From an uncultured Clostridia bacterium (GTDB lineage Bacteria; Bacillota_I; Bacilli_A; RF39; UBA660), in assembly GCA_947304495.1 (NCBI GenBank), contig CAMZBG010000026.1, positions 1-19,676 on the forward strand: a stretch of DNA of 19,676 nt. The letters run 5' to 3'. Under the pieces are notes generated by a model, which saw only the letters and a list, made by a program, of their open reading frames with translations, had not been told where the DNA came from and did not search any database. Positions 1-7,997 of the stretch are shown one piece after another; position 1 is the stretch's first letter, and each line of letters starts with the position of its first letter. The position numbers were made by a program, and so were the translations under genes.

Positions 1-3000
1 TATTATTATCATCCCATACTTTTGTAACACTTACACTAGTCTTTTCTGGTGTATGCTTATTAGTTACTTTGAAGTCATTTTCTACAGAACCGGTTACAGT
101 ATATGCATATGTTCCAGGACCATCAGTTCCTGTAATAACATTAGTTATCGTTTCAGTAACATTATATTCGATAGCTGTACCATCAGTATTATATAGTGGT
201 ACATTAGCGAATGTTGCTGTCCAAGCAGCAGTTTCGCCATTCTTAACAATTGTTTTACCATCAGCTTCATAATCGATAGCTCCATCAAGGGTAATCTTTC
301 TAGATGTTGAATTATCACCTGCAGACAAAACTATCTCTACACTATTTGGTCTAATAGCATCTTGATTACTATTATCATCCCATTCTTTAGTTACAACAAT
401 GTCAGCACTTACTGATTTATTAGTATATGTAACTAAGTAAGGTGTATTAGCTTCTTCAATAGAACCAGTATATATAGGACTATTAGTTTGATTATTAACA
501 CTTACAAATTCAAATCCATTTGGTGCATCAGCTCCACTTGTAATTTCTTCAAGTGTATAAGTTGTACCAGAAAGTAAGTTAATAAATCTCAAGTTCCAAT
601 CAGCTTGTAATGAAACTTGGATTGTACTACCACTCTTAAAATAGTAGTATCCACTATAATATAGATAATTTCCATCTTTATCTTTATCTGGATTTCCATC
701 ACCATCAATATCTGCATAAGTAACAGTATTTGGTTCTCCAGCATAATTATAAGTAATTGTTCCATTATCAGTATGAACAACAACATCTGTAATTTTTGGA
801 TTAGATTCATCTAATGGATCTGTTCCTCTAGTAGCAGTAGTTTCAGGAAGCATAACTGTATCGCCATTTTCATCTTGAATTGAAAACCATACATCTGCTC
901 CTGTTGGATCCGTTACAGTCATATTATATTTAAATAATGTATCTAATGGTTCATTAGCTCCATCTTCTACTGTAACTACTTTAGTTACATCTAGATAACT
1001 ACGACGATTATTTGTAGCTGTTAATGATGCAACACCACCATCTACTATATAATATTTAGAATTAATTTTATAATACTCTTTGTTATTAGTTGTATCTTTG
1101 TAATAGAAAGCATCTTTTCCATTAGCTAAAGTCATCATTTCAGCTGGTGCTGATTCTGAAGCTTCTAATAATCTTAAATTAGTTAATACTCCATTGATAT
1201 ACATAGGATGTACTACTGGAGCACTTAATTCCCAATAATATGAAGTATTACTATCTTCAGCAAATGAATAATCGTGTCCAGGAGTTTTGATATGTCCTGT
1301 TCCATCAGCATCGATAAGTAAGATACCTACTGAAATTGATATATCATTCGTAGCAATACCACTATTATTTGGTTCAAGAGTTACCTCATATTGCTTTTTA
1401 CCATCTCTATTTATGTATAATTGTGCTTTAGCTGCAGAACGAGGATCACCTGGAATATTGTTAACCCATGATTTAGCTATAGCTAATTCTTTAATAGATA
1501 ATGTAGGAACTCCATCGATAGCATTATATGGAAGTGTCTTTGTTTGTTCTTGTTCGCTACCTTCAATTCTTGTATCTTTAAATGTAATACTTGCATTAGT
1601 ATTTGTTAATATCTCATAACTACTTGATAGATAAGGCTTTACATTATCAGGTACATTAGGAATGTCTGGATCCTCATCATTATATTCAACAATTCCATTT
1701 TCTAAATCAGCAATTAAATCTAATGTTGTTTGGCTAGGATAAACTTCAAACGTTACTGTATAAGTAACTTTATTTAATAATTTACCTAAACTAGATAAAT
1801 CCCAATCAACTGCATAATCAGTATATGTTGCAGCTGGTGGCGTTACTTTATGTAATGGATTGTTTGCATCCTTCCACTCAAACTTAAAGATATTATTAGT
1901 TGTATCTAAAGTACCATTAACTTCATAAGTTGCATTAGCACTATCAGTCAATATATATTTTGTACCACTAACAGGTGTTACTTTTATAGATGTATCAGCA
2001 ACACTTGTATATGTATTATCGCTATTCTTAGTTACTGGGAATGACAACCAATATTGATAAGAATCCTCATTAATATTGATTAATCCTTCTTCAATACCCC
2101 CAGATGTTACTTTAATTTCCTCTGTTGTACCATCACTAATACCAACATCTTGAATACCAACTGTCTCTGCGATAGCATTTGCAATTCTCTTAAATGCTTC
2201 ATTAATTTGTGTTTGATTACTTACAGAGAAATATAATCCTTCACTTTCTACAGTATTAACCATACTAGTATTTCCAGCATTGCCATAACTAGTAAGTGTC
2301 TTCATATAGTCTGATCCATTACCAGTACCATAAGCAAAAATACCATATAATGAATATCCAGCACTATGAATTTGTTTTGCGTGATAGTATGCCGAATCTC
2401 TATCGTTAGCATCTGAACTACCACCACTTCCAGTATTGGTATTACCATGACTATGGTTATCTAAAACTGTACCAAAATTCGTATGGTCATTATTTACTGT
2501 AGGTGATCCATCTGAGAAGAAGATTACAAATGTATTATCAGAATTTTGTTCACTTGTATTCTTTCTATCGGCAATAGCCTTAGCATTATACAATGCATAA
2601 TCCCAGTTTGTAGCACCTCCAGCATACATTCCATCAACGATAGTATTTAGGCTACTAGTATTACTACCTTTTACCCATGTACCGCTAACAGATGTTGGAC
2701 TCTTATAAGTTGAATATGTAGAAAAAGTAACCAAAGAGATTTCTACCATATCATCAATATTGTAAGAATTGTTATTTTGTGCAAGTAAAGTAGAAATCAA
2801 GCTCTTAACTGCTACCTTTGTCTCATCCAATCTTGTACTATTATTTGTAAAGTTGTATCTAGTATTACCTGTAAATTGAGTCCAATTAACATTACCACTA
2901 GTATCAGCTCCACCTCCATAGTATACCGTACTATGTCTTGAAGTATCTGGTCCTTCGCCTTCAGGATAATAAACACCATCAGTGTGTTTATAATAAAGTC

Positions 3001-3370
3001 TGAAATAGTCACCGTCAGAATCTTTTCTATATCTTCCTAAAGTATTATAACCTACTTCTTGTACGCCTGCAGTACTTGCAGGGAAACTCATTGAACCAGA
3101 TGTATCTAGTACAATTACGACATTTACCTTATCGGCATCAACGTCTAATTCAGTTTCACCAGTTACATCTAGTGACAATATATACGTACCATTATGGTTA
3201 TCCGTATAAGCTTTATTGAATTGTGGACGACCAGTTGCAGCCTTAACGGTATTTAAGCTGTTTATTCCAACTGCTCCTCCTATTACCATAAACAATGAAA
3301 ATATTGTCCATAGTATTTGCTTATTAAAATCTATAACTTTGAATTTTTGTTTATTCTTTATCTTTTTCAT
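1..3370 (-). CDS. Secreted VWA/Cna-B surface adhesin or pilin, C-terminus beyond left edge
   Basis: The frame is open from an ATG at 3370 to base 1 (about 1123 codons), so the gene is incomplete at its 3' end. Residues 1-43 look like a signal peptide: a Lys-rich start, a hydrophobic stretch and a VKA-A cleavage site. A von Willebrand A domain follows with a complete MIDAS: D89-T-S-G-S93, T254 and D287 (in FSDGSPT). Beta-rich domains come next, including a Cna-B-like unit near residues 626-717 and one resembling DUF7601/Spy0128-type pilin domains near 811-990. Classical Cna-B repeats start around W997 (VTKEWDDN) and W1119 (VTKVWDDN), 122 residues apart. This architecture is typical of Gram-positive pilus tip adhesins and fibrillar surface proteins. 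A sortase motif would lie outside the window. The start is supported by GGGAGG just upstream, 11 bases after the sortase gene. Adhesive function is inferred. Confidence 0.88.
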   Translation of the reverse strand, partial: MKKIKNKQKFKVIDFNKQILWTIFSLFMVIGGAVGINSLNTVKAATGRPQFNKAYTDNHNGTYILSLDVTGETELDVDADKVNVVIVLDTSGSMSFPASTAGVQEVGYNTLGRYRKDSDGDYFRLYYKHTDGVYYPEGEGPDTSRHSTVYYGGGADTSGNVNWTQFTGNTRYNFTNNSTRLDETKVAVKSLISTLLAQNNNSYNIDDMVEISLVTFSTYSTYKSPTSVSGTWVKGSNTSSLNTIVDGMYAGGATNWDYALYNAKAIADRKNTSEQNSDNTFVIFFSDGSPTVNNDHTNFGTVLDNHSHGNTNTGSGGSSDANDRDSAYYHAKQIHSAGYSLYGIFAYGTGNGSDYMKTLTSYGNAGNTSMVNTVESEGLYFSVSNQTQINEAFKRIANAIAETVGIQDVGISDGTTEEIKVTSGGIEEGLININEDSYQYWLSFPVTKNSDNTYTSVADTSIKVTPVSGTKYILTDSANATYEVNGTLDTTNNIFKFEWKDANNPLHKVTPPAATYTDYAVDWDLSSLGKLLNKVTYTVTFEVYPSQTTLDLIADLENGIVEYNDEDPDIPNVPDNVKPYLSSSYEILTNTNASITFKDTRIEGSEQEQTKTLPYNAIDGVPTLSIKELAIAKSWVNNIPGDPRSAAKAQLYINRDGKKQYEVTLEPNNSGIATNDISISVGILLIDADGTGHIKTPGHDYSFAEDSNTSYYWELSAPVVHPMYINGVLTNLRLLEASESAPAEMMTLANGKDAFYYKDTTNNKEYYKINSKYYIVDGGVASLTATNNRRSYLDVTKVVTVEDGANEPLDTLFKYNMTVTDPTGADVWFSIQDENGDTVMLPETTATRGTDPLDESNPKITDVVVHTDNGTITYNYAGEPNTVTYADIDGDGNPDKDKDGNYLYYSGYYYFKSGSTIQVSLQADWNLRFINLLSGTTYTLEEITSGADAPNGFEFVSVNNQTNSPIYTGSIEEANTPYLVTYTNKSVSADIVVTKEWDDNSNQDAIRPNSVEIVLSAGDNSTSRKITLDGAIDYEADGKTIVKNGETAAWTATFANVPLYNTDGTAIEYNVTETITNVITGTDGPGTYAYTVTGSVENDFKVTNKHTPEKTSVSVTKVWDDNN

Positions 3371-3381
3371 AATAACCTCCC

Positions 3382-4110
3382 TCAACTAACCTTTCTTCCT
3401 ATTACTAGTAGATATTTTTTGTTATAGTTTTTATATTTGGAACTATTACTACACGTCTGCAGTAACAGTATCTCATCATTATCATGCACATCAACTCCCG
3501 TATCATAGAGTGACTTTTGCTTATACTTCTTTAAGTGACTATTGTATGTAGTTTCATCAATATTTAAATTTACATAACTAAAGTCACTAGTCTCTACATA
3601 TACCGAAAACACTTGATATATATAGGTTTTATTCTCAGTAATCATCTTAATTGTTTTATGTTTCTCATAAAATGATTTACTATAATACTTCTCTAAATCA
3701 TTAAATGGTATCTTATCATATATTGAACTATGACCATATACCAAAACTTTCTTATCAACTACGTTAGTTCGGTAATCTGCAAATATCGCACCATTAATCT
3801 CATATTTGTTATAAGCATTATGATGTAAGTAATAATCATTATCGGTATACTTAACAACCGGTTCTTTAATGCTTGTTCCTTCAATTATTAACTCTCCGAC
3901 TATATTATCATTTGCATATTCCTCACGTAATTTCAAAATTCTATTTTCGGGTACAATAATATCTTCACTATTATCATTACCCGCTCTAGCAACATACACA
4001 ACATCACTATTATTGTTAATCTTCGCGATATATGTGTATACACTAACAGACAAAGACAACACTAAAAACAATAAAATTAGTGCCCTTATTAACAAACCTT
4101 TTCTTTCCAT
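3382..4110 (-). CDS. Class B sortase
   Basis: Membrane-anchored cysteine transpeptidase of 242 residues that joins surface proteins to the cell wall or to each other. Residues 7-28 form an N-terminal membrane anchor, placing the catalytic domain outside. Class B hallmarks are visible: LREEYANDNIVGEL (61-74), the PVVKYTDNDYYLHHN block (84-98), GAIFADYR (107-114), catalytic His127 in YGHS, Cys220 in LLQTCS and Arg239 near the end in VIGRKV. All three catalytic residues are present. It is the first gene after a strong promoter, and its TGA stop is followed directly by the ribosome site of the VWA/Cna-B gene, so that protein is the likely substrate (inference). Class B enzymes include both haem-protein anchoring sortases and some pilus sortases; the neighbour favours the latter. 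The ATG is preceded by AGAGGGAG. Confidence 0.93.
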   Translation of the reverse strand: MERKGLLIRALILLFLVLSLSVSVYTYIAKINNNSDVVYVARAGNDNSEDIIVPENRILKLREEYANDNIVGELIIEGTSIKEPVVKYTDNDYYLHHNAYNKYEINGAIFADYRTNVVDKKVLVYGHSSIYDKIPFNDLEKYYSKSFYEKHKTIKMITENKTYIYQVFSVYVETSDFSYVNLNIDETTYNSHLKKYKQKSLYDTGVDVHDNDEILLLQTCSNSSKYKNYNKKYLLVIGRKVS

Positions 4111-4137
4111 AGTGCTCCCTCTTAAATTCGGCTTATT

Positions 4138-4165
4138 ATTATAAATGCTAAATATTTTTTGTCAA
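4138..4165 (-). promoter_or_regulatory. Sigma-A promoter of the sortase-adhesin operon
   Basis: On the minus strand there is a perfect -35 TTGACA (4165-4160) and a perfect -10 TATAAT (4143-4138) with a 16-base spacer, about 27 bases upstream of the sortase ATG. This is one of the best promoters in the window, suggesting strong basal expression of the surface locus. Confidence 0.82.
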
Positions 4166-4283
4166 TACCTTTTTTATTTTTTTCTCATTAAAATTGTTTT
4201 TTTATCGAATTTATTGCACTATTATTATGTCTTTTAGTTTTAAATTTTATACTCCGTCTACTATAAGACGACATTGTTCGACA

Positions 4284-4318
4284 CAAAAAAATCTACCAAA
4301 GATTTAATATTGGTAGAT
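4284..4318 (-). terminator. Rho-independent terminator downstream of trxB
   Basis: A 9-bp perfect stem (ATCTACCAA at 4291-4299 with TTGGTAGAT at 4310-4318) is followed on the minus strand by a run of T (4290-4285). It lies about 120 bases beyond the trxB stop and upstream of the sortase promoter, separating the two transcription units. Confidence 0.75.
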
Positions 4319-4328
4319 CTATAATATT

Positions 4329-4354
4329 ATAATTACTTTACATTCAGTAATTAT
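4329..4354. repeat. AT-rich inverted repeat in the trxB 3' region
   Basis: ATAATTACT (4329-4337) and AGTAATTAT (4346-4354) form a perfect 9-bp inverted repeat with an 8-base loop. No T-run follows on either strand, so it is not an obvious terminator. It lies between the trxB stop and the terminator and would be in the 3' untranslated RNA. Confidence 0.5.
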
Positions 4355-4380
4355 AAGCATTTTGTCAAACGTTTTTTTCT

Positions 4381-4416
4381 ATTTGTCAAATTACATACTT
4401 AACATATTTGACAAAT
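4381..4416. repeat. Inverted repeat built on TTTGTCAAA
   Basis: ATTTGTCAAAT (4381-4391) and ATTTGACAAAT (4406-4416) are perfect 11-bp arms around a 14-base loop. Another TTTGTCAAA copy lies just to the left near 4361-4369. There is no adjacent T-run. It could be a protein-binding site or an RNA hairpin protecting the trxB 3' end; its function is unknown. The rest of the 4111-4436 gap shows no gene. Confidence 0.5.
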
Positions 4417-4436
4417 TAATTGACAATATCCCATAA

Positions 4437-5345
4437 TTACTGCAAACTATTAATAAATTTAATAGCCTCCGTAGCTGCTACACAGCCATCAGCTGTAGCC
4501 GTTACTAATTGTCTTACTTCTTTTGTTCTATTATCGCCAGCTACATAGATACCTGCTATATTTGTATGACAATTTTCTGTAGCTTCAACATATCCACTTT
4601 TATCGGTATTAATTATTTCTTTAAATGATTGTACTTCTGGTATTCTTCCAATAGCAATAAACAATCCTGAAACTGAAATATCGCTAGTCTCATCATGATT
4701 ATCTTTTATTCTTATACCATATAATTTATCATCTTTAAGTAATGAGATAATTTCACTATTATAGATTATCTCAACATTCTTCTTTTGTTTTAATTTCCTT
4801 ATTGATATCTCTTCAGCATGTAATGCCTCACTGCGACAAATTAAATATACTTTTCTTGCAACATCAGCTAAGTATAGCGCATCTTCAGTAGCACTATTGC
4901 CACCACCACAAACAGCAACATCCTTATCCCTATAAAATGCTCCATCACAAGTAGCACAATATGAAATGCCTTTACCAATCAATTCTTCTTCATTTGGTAA
5001 ACCTAAGTGCCTATTTGTTGCTCCAGTAGCTAAAATGATTATTTTAGCCTTATATTCATCCTTATCAGTTGTTACAGTCTTATATTCATTACAATCATTA
5101 ATTTTAGTAACACGTTCAAAAACAAATTCAGTTCCCAATTCCTTTGCTTGATTATATAAATCATTAGCAAAATCAAAACCTGATATATGACTTCTAGTCG
5201 GATAATTCTGAATGTCTAAAGTATTTACTATCTGTCCTCCATAAGTATTAGCCTCAAATACTAATACCTTCTTGTTGGCACGTCTTGCATAAATTGCAGC
5301 CGTAAGTCCAGCTGGACCAGCTCCTACGATGATAATATCATACAT
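4437..5345 (-). CDS. trxB: Thioredoxin-disulfide reductase
   Basis: Cytoplasmic FAD enzyme that uses NADPH to reduce thioredoxin. At 302 residues it has the normal length for low-molecular-weight TrxB. The FAD-binding GAGPAG is at residues 8-13. The redox-active CATC (C130 and C133) sits in the expected CATCDGAFYRD context. The NADPH-binding GGGNSATEDA lies at about 147-156. The C-terminal FAD motif GIYVAGDNR is followed by RQLVTATADGCVAATEA. The start is fixed by a strong GAGGAGGT site. The GDN form replaces the more common GDV/GDC after AG. The gene follows tRNA-Arg on the same strand with only 25 bases between, so the two may share a transcript. Transcription ends at the hairpin at 4284-4318. 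Confidence 0.96.
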   Translation of the reverse strand: MYDIIIVGAGPAGLTAAIYARRANKKVLVFEANTYGGQIVNTLDIQNYPTRSHISGFDFANDLYNQAKELGTEFVFERVTKINDCNEYKTVTTDKDEYKAKIIILATGATNRHLGLPNEEELIGKGISYCATCDGAFYRDKDVAVCGGGNSATEDALYLADVARKVYLICRSEALHAEEISIRKLKQKKNVEIIYNSEIISLLKDDKLYGIRIKDNHDETSDISVSGLFIAIGRIPEVQSFKEIINTDKSGYVEATENCHTNIAGIYVAGDNRTKEVRQLVTATADGCVAATEAIKFINSLQ

Positions 5346-5370
5346 AATATTACCTCCTCAAATAAAATAA

Positions 5371-5447
<77 letters not shown>

Positions 5448-5458
5448 ACTTCGATATA

Positions 5459-5487
5459 ATTATACCATTATATACTAAAATAGAAAA
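5459..5487 (-). promoter_or_regulatory. Probable promoter of tRNA-Arg (and perhaps trxB)
   Basis: TATAAT (5464-5459, minus strand) lies 11 bases upstream of the tRNA 5' end. The -35 region at 5487-5482 (TTTTCT) is poor. A second TATAAT overlaps at 5472-5467. The -35 area coincides with the T-run of the terminator of the upstream gene, so the two signals are fused. Confidence 0.5.
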
Positions 5488-5513
5488 GAAAAATCTTAAA
5501 ACTAAGATTTTTC
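5483..5513 (-). terminator. Terminator of the 7812-5513 operon
   Basis: Perfect 11-bp arms GAAAAATCTTA (5488-5498) and TAAGATTTTTC (5503-5513) with a 4-base loop; the minus strand continues with T-rich sequence. The hairpin begins at the last base of the stop codon of the 5513-6655 gene and ends immediately before the tRNA promoter. Confidence 0.62.
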
Positions 5514-6655
5514 TATACAATACTATTTTTATCAAAGTATGTTCTTAATCTTGCCTTGACTTCATGCTGTCTTAATGGCAAAGTATCATCAATACGGCTG
5601 GAAGTTTCTCCTTCTTCACTACTATCTTGTTGCATTCTTTTTTCTTTATATAACCTATTTAGTAAATAAATAATGTTTCCTAGGACACTATCCGCCAATT
5701 CTGGATAAACAGTGATACCATCTAAACAAGGTAATCCATATCTACGATATTTCTCATTAGCTAAAATACCAGTTAAATATAATACTTTATATAATTCGAC
5801 ACTATATCCCATTAAAAAGTAGTAATTGATAATTTCATCACTTAAACTAACACATTCAAGTGGTTCTAAATCAAATCCATAAGTTGAACTAATTCCTGCA
5901 TAATCACTAGGAACTAATCCCAAACTACCTTTAAATGCTCCATTTATCATACGTTCAAAAGCAATACCTTTTGAATTTTCTCGACTATTTCCAGTATCCA
6001 CAATTATACAACCAAATCTATGTAAGATTCTATCGAAAACACGAAAATCTTCCATTCTACTTTTTACATTTTCACCATGTATTGGATAATCCTCGCCTTC
6101 TAGTCCTTCTTTAACAATATCTCTTGCTTTCGTTTGAGATAACTCAAATATACGTTCTTCAGCATATTCTTGAGCTAAAGTATCTTCTAATGCTTCCCAA
6201 CCCAAATTAACCAAACCTTCAATTGCTTTTCTTTCTTTTGCATCAGAAATATAACTACTATATAATGTTGAAAAAGCCATTGTAGTTTCTGTTCTAAAAT
6301 TAAACACACGCTTAGTTAATGCTTTAAATAAATATAATCTTCTTCTCTCTCTAGCAGACAACTTACGTGTATCACCTATTTCTCTATTTAAATAAATCTC
6401 ATTACCTAAATTGACCACTGGTGACTTACCAGGAACACATTTATTATTATAAAATCCTATCTTACTTATACTTCCTAATTTTTCCATTATTTTATTAAAA
6501 TCATATCTACTAGCTTTTAAATGCCATAAATATTCTTCAACATCACTAATAAATTCTCTAACATATTCAATTTCTGTATCTTGCTTTGAATTATTAAACA
6601 AATCTATTAAGAATTGTTCTACGTATGAATAACTACTCCAATTATATGTAAACAC
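5513..6655 (-). CDS. Unknown protein resembling a zincin with its active site lost
   Basis: I do not recognise a named family. The 380-residue protein is soluble, with no signal peptide or membrane segment. Residues 101-115 (ARERRRLYLFKALTK) followed by residues 154-166 (EALEDTLAQEYAE) have the layout of small zinc metalloproteases. In those, HExxH is followed 40-50 residues later by a helix with a Glu ligand in a pattern like LEEGxTQxxAE. Here the HExxH position reads KALTK (111-115), so both His and the catalytic Glu would be missing. This alignment is by eye and is inference. The C-terminal tail (about 337-380) is charged and probably disordered. The start is GTG at 6655, chosen because AGGAGGGG lies just upstream. 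It is the last of three minus-strand genes and ends in a hairpin terminator. Confidence 0.7.
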   Translation of the reverse strand: MFTYNWSSYSYVEQFLIDLFNNSKQDTEIEYVREFISDVEEYLWHLKASRYDFNKIMEKLGSISKIGFYNNKCVPGKSPVVNLGNEIYLNREIGDTRKLSARERRRLYLFKALTKRVFNFRTETTMAFSTLYSSYISDAKERKAIEGLVNLGWEALEDTLAQEYAEERIFELSQTKARDIVKEGLEGEDYPIHGENVKSRMEDFRVFDRILHRFGCIIVDTGNSRENSKGIAFERMINGAFKGSLGLVPSDYAGISSTYGFDLEPLECVSLSDEIINYYFLMGYSVELYKVLYLTGILANEKYRRYGLPCLDGITVYPELADSVLGNIIYLLNRLYKEKRMQQDSSEEGETSSRIDDTLPLRQHEVKARLRTYFDKNSIV

Positions 6656-6666
6656 AATATCCCCTC

Positions 6667-7089
6667 CTATTTATCTAACATATTAAGTAAATTAATTTTA
6701 AATATATCTTTATCAGCATGTGATTTAGATACCATAACACCCTTATATGTAGTAAGTTCTTTTTGATGACCTTCTGTTAAAATGTCATCAGGTGTTGTAA
6801 TATCATCTAACATAATAATTCTTTGCTTATGATATGCTGTATAATGTAATATAATATCTCCATGTACTTTATTAAACATAACATCTGTAGGTAATTTAAG
6901 TTCATAACTTGTTTTATTTTCTTTCTTATTGTTACTAGCAACAATACCTAAAAAATTACCTTCTCTTAAACTAGGATAAAATTCAAATAATAATTTCTTA
7001 TATGCTAACATATTATACTTTTTAATTGATCTTTCTTTTTTTCTAAATTCATTTTCATTTAAATACTCAATCACATAATTATTATTCAT
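6667..7089 (-). CDS. Conserved-looking hypothetical protein, 140 residues
   Basis: Unrecognised small soluble protein. It has a basic N-terminal part (EFRKKERSIKKYNMLAYKK), then alternating beta-like segments including GDIILHYTAYHKQRIIMLDD. No signal peptide, membrane segment, Cys or obvious catalytic motif is visible. It is the middle gene of a three-gene operon: 21 bases after the membrane protein at 7111-7812 and 11 bases before the zincin-like gene, so it is almost certainly co-transcribed and probably works with them. The ATG is preceded by a run of seven G (GATGGGGGGGAT), a strong if unusually G-rich ribosome site. Its stop TAG is embedded in the ribosome site of the next gene, which suggests translational coupling. 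Confidence 0.75.
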   Translation of the reverse strand: MNNNYVIEYLNENEFRKKERSIKKYNMLAYKKLLFEFYPSLREGNFLGIVASNNKKENKTSYELKLPTDVMFNKVHGDIILHYTAYHKQRIIMLDDITTPDDILTEGHQKELTTYKGVMVSKSHADKDIFKINLLNMLDK

Positions 7090-7110
7090 ATTATCCCCCC
7101 CATCTCTTTA

Positions 7111-7812
7111 TTATTGTTTTATACGTTTTCTAGTTTTACCTTCATTTGTACTAAATTCTACATCATGCTTTAATCCACAATATATATCTAGTGCATCTAA
7201 CATATGTCTTAAATCATTAGGAATAGCACGATCCATAAAAAATGTATTAAATACATTATCGACAAGACCTTTTTCTTGTAAAACTTTTTGTTCCTCTAAT
7301 GCATCGGTTGTAACCTTACTTCTAACACTAGCTAATATATTATCATCTTCTTTAGAAGCTTCTTCAAGTTCTTTATTTCGTTGCATAAATTCTTGATATA
7401 AATCTAGGTCTTGCTTTTCAAAATATCTACTTAATTCATTAATTATTAAAAGTCCCGTCGCAGCTGTTGTTGAAACAAGTGCTGATAATTGTAAAATTTC
7501 AAATCCTAAAAAGCCAAATAATCCACTACCTAATCCTAAAGCCAATACAGTAATTAATAACGCTTTTCTAAGTTTATTAGCTTTTCTCTTCTTAGACTTT
7601 AAGAAAAATTGTTTATTATTAATAAGTTTCTTATATTGATTAGTAAGTCTACTATGGAAACGACTAACTCTTTTTCTATCTAACGGATATTCAAATTCCG
7701 TATTACCACTTTTTTTAGAAAAATTAGCTTTGATTTTATCATTTTTTGTATCGACACTACAACCTACAATGAATGATTCAGGATTTCTAAAAAACTGTGA
7801 ATAATCTTTCAT
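7111..7812 (-). CDS. Unknown two-transmembrane protein
   Basis: Unrecognised membrane protein of 233 residues from the ATG at 7812. The N-terminal part (1-80) is basic and ends in KSKKRKANKLRK. Two hydrophobic helices follow at about 83-103 (Gly-rich) and 106-125. A charged, probably coiled C-terminal region (about 128-180, Glu/Lys-rich) and a basic tail complete it. Both termini are predicted to be cytoplasmic from the flanking positive charge. An upstream ATG at 7818 is in frame, but it would abut the GAGGGGA ribosome site; the second ATG has proper 7-base spacing. It is the first gene of the 7812-5513 operon, from the promoter at 7841-7869, divergent from the tail-anchored protein at 7998. 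The function is unknown; an envelope-associated scaffold is a guess. Confidence 0.75.
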   Translation of the reverse strand: MKDYSQFFRNPESFIVGCSVDTKNDKIKANFSKKSGNTEFEYPLDRKRVSRFHSRLTNQYKKLINNKQFFLKSKKRKANKLRKALLITVLALGLGSGLFGFLGFEILQLSALVSTTAATGLLIINELSRYFEKQDLDLYQEFMQRNKELEEASKEDDNILASVRSKVTTDALEEQKVLQEKGLVDNVFNTFFMDRAIPNDLRHMLDALDIYCGLKHDVEFSTNEGKTRKRIKQ

Positions 7813-7840
7813 AAACATTCCCCTCTCTTAGCGAGTTAAT

Positions 7841-7869
7841 ATAATAACATACATTTATCTGTTTGTCAA
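7841..7869 (-). promoter_or_regulatory. Promoter of the three-gene unknown operon
   Basis: Minus-strand TTGACA (7869-7864), 17-base spacer, TATTAT (7846-7841), about 29 bases upstream of the chosen ATG. The perfect -35 and near-perfect -10 make it a convincing sigma-A promoter. Confidence 0.78.
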
Positions 7870-7901
7870 GCAAAAATAGCCATAAAAACAAACCAATGTT
7901 T

Positions 7902-7970
7902 TATGATAATAATCCCCAAATTATCATATTTTTTTTATAAATTACTATCAATTTTTATTATCATATGATA
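7902..7970. promoter_or_regulatory. Repeated TTATCATA palindromes between divergent genes
   Basis: TATGATAAT (7902-7910) and ATTATCATA (7920-7928) form a 9-bp inverted repeat followed by eight T on plus. About 30 bases further, TATCATATGATA (7959-7970) is a perfect 12-bp palindrome sharing the same TATCATA half-site, and it overlaps the -10 of the plus-strand gene. The first pair resembles a terminator, but no plus-strand transcript is known to enter here. The shared half-site makes an operator arrangement equally plausible. Confidence 0.45.
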
Positions 7971-7974
7971 TAAT
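7966..7974 (+). promoter_or_regulatory. Extended -10 promoter of the tail-anchored protein gene
   Basis: TGATATAAT (7966-7974) is a TGn extended -10 with a perfect TATAAT. The -35 region around 7946-7951 is weak, as is common for extended -10 promoters. It lies 24 bases upstream of the ATG at 7998 and overlaps the 12-bp palindrome at 7959-7970. Confidence 0.6.
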
Positions 7975-7997
7975 AACTTATAGTAGAGGTGATATAC

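Noticed and set aside
69..1619. Plus-strand and other-frame ORFs at 69-272, 589-810 and 1287-1619
   Set aside because: They lie within the continuous minus-strand VWA/Cna-B frame, have no convincing ribosome sites and encode low-complexity hydrophobic sequence.
3869..4144. Antisense ORF opposite the sortase gene
   Set aside because: The hydrophobic translation is the complement of the sortase coding sequence; there is no ribosome site or promoter.
4111..4436. Riboswitch or hidden gene in the longest gap
   Set aside because: Only a promoter, a terminator and two AT-rich hairpins are visible; no conserved riboswitch core or plausible ORF with a ribosome site.
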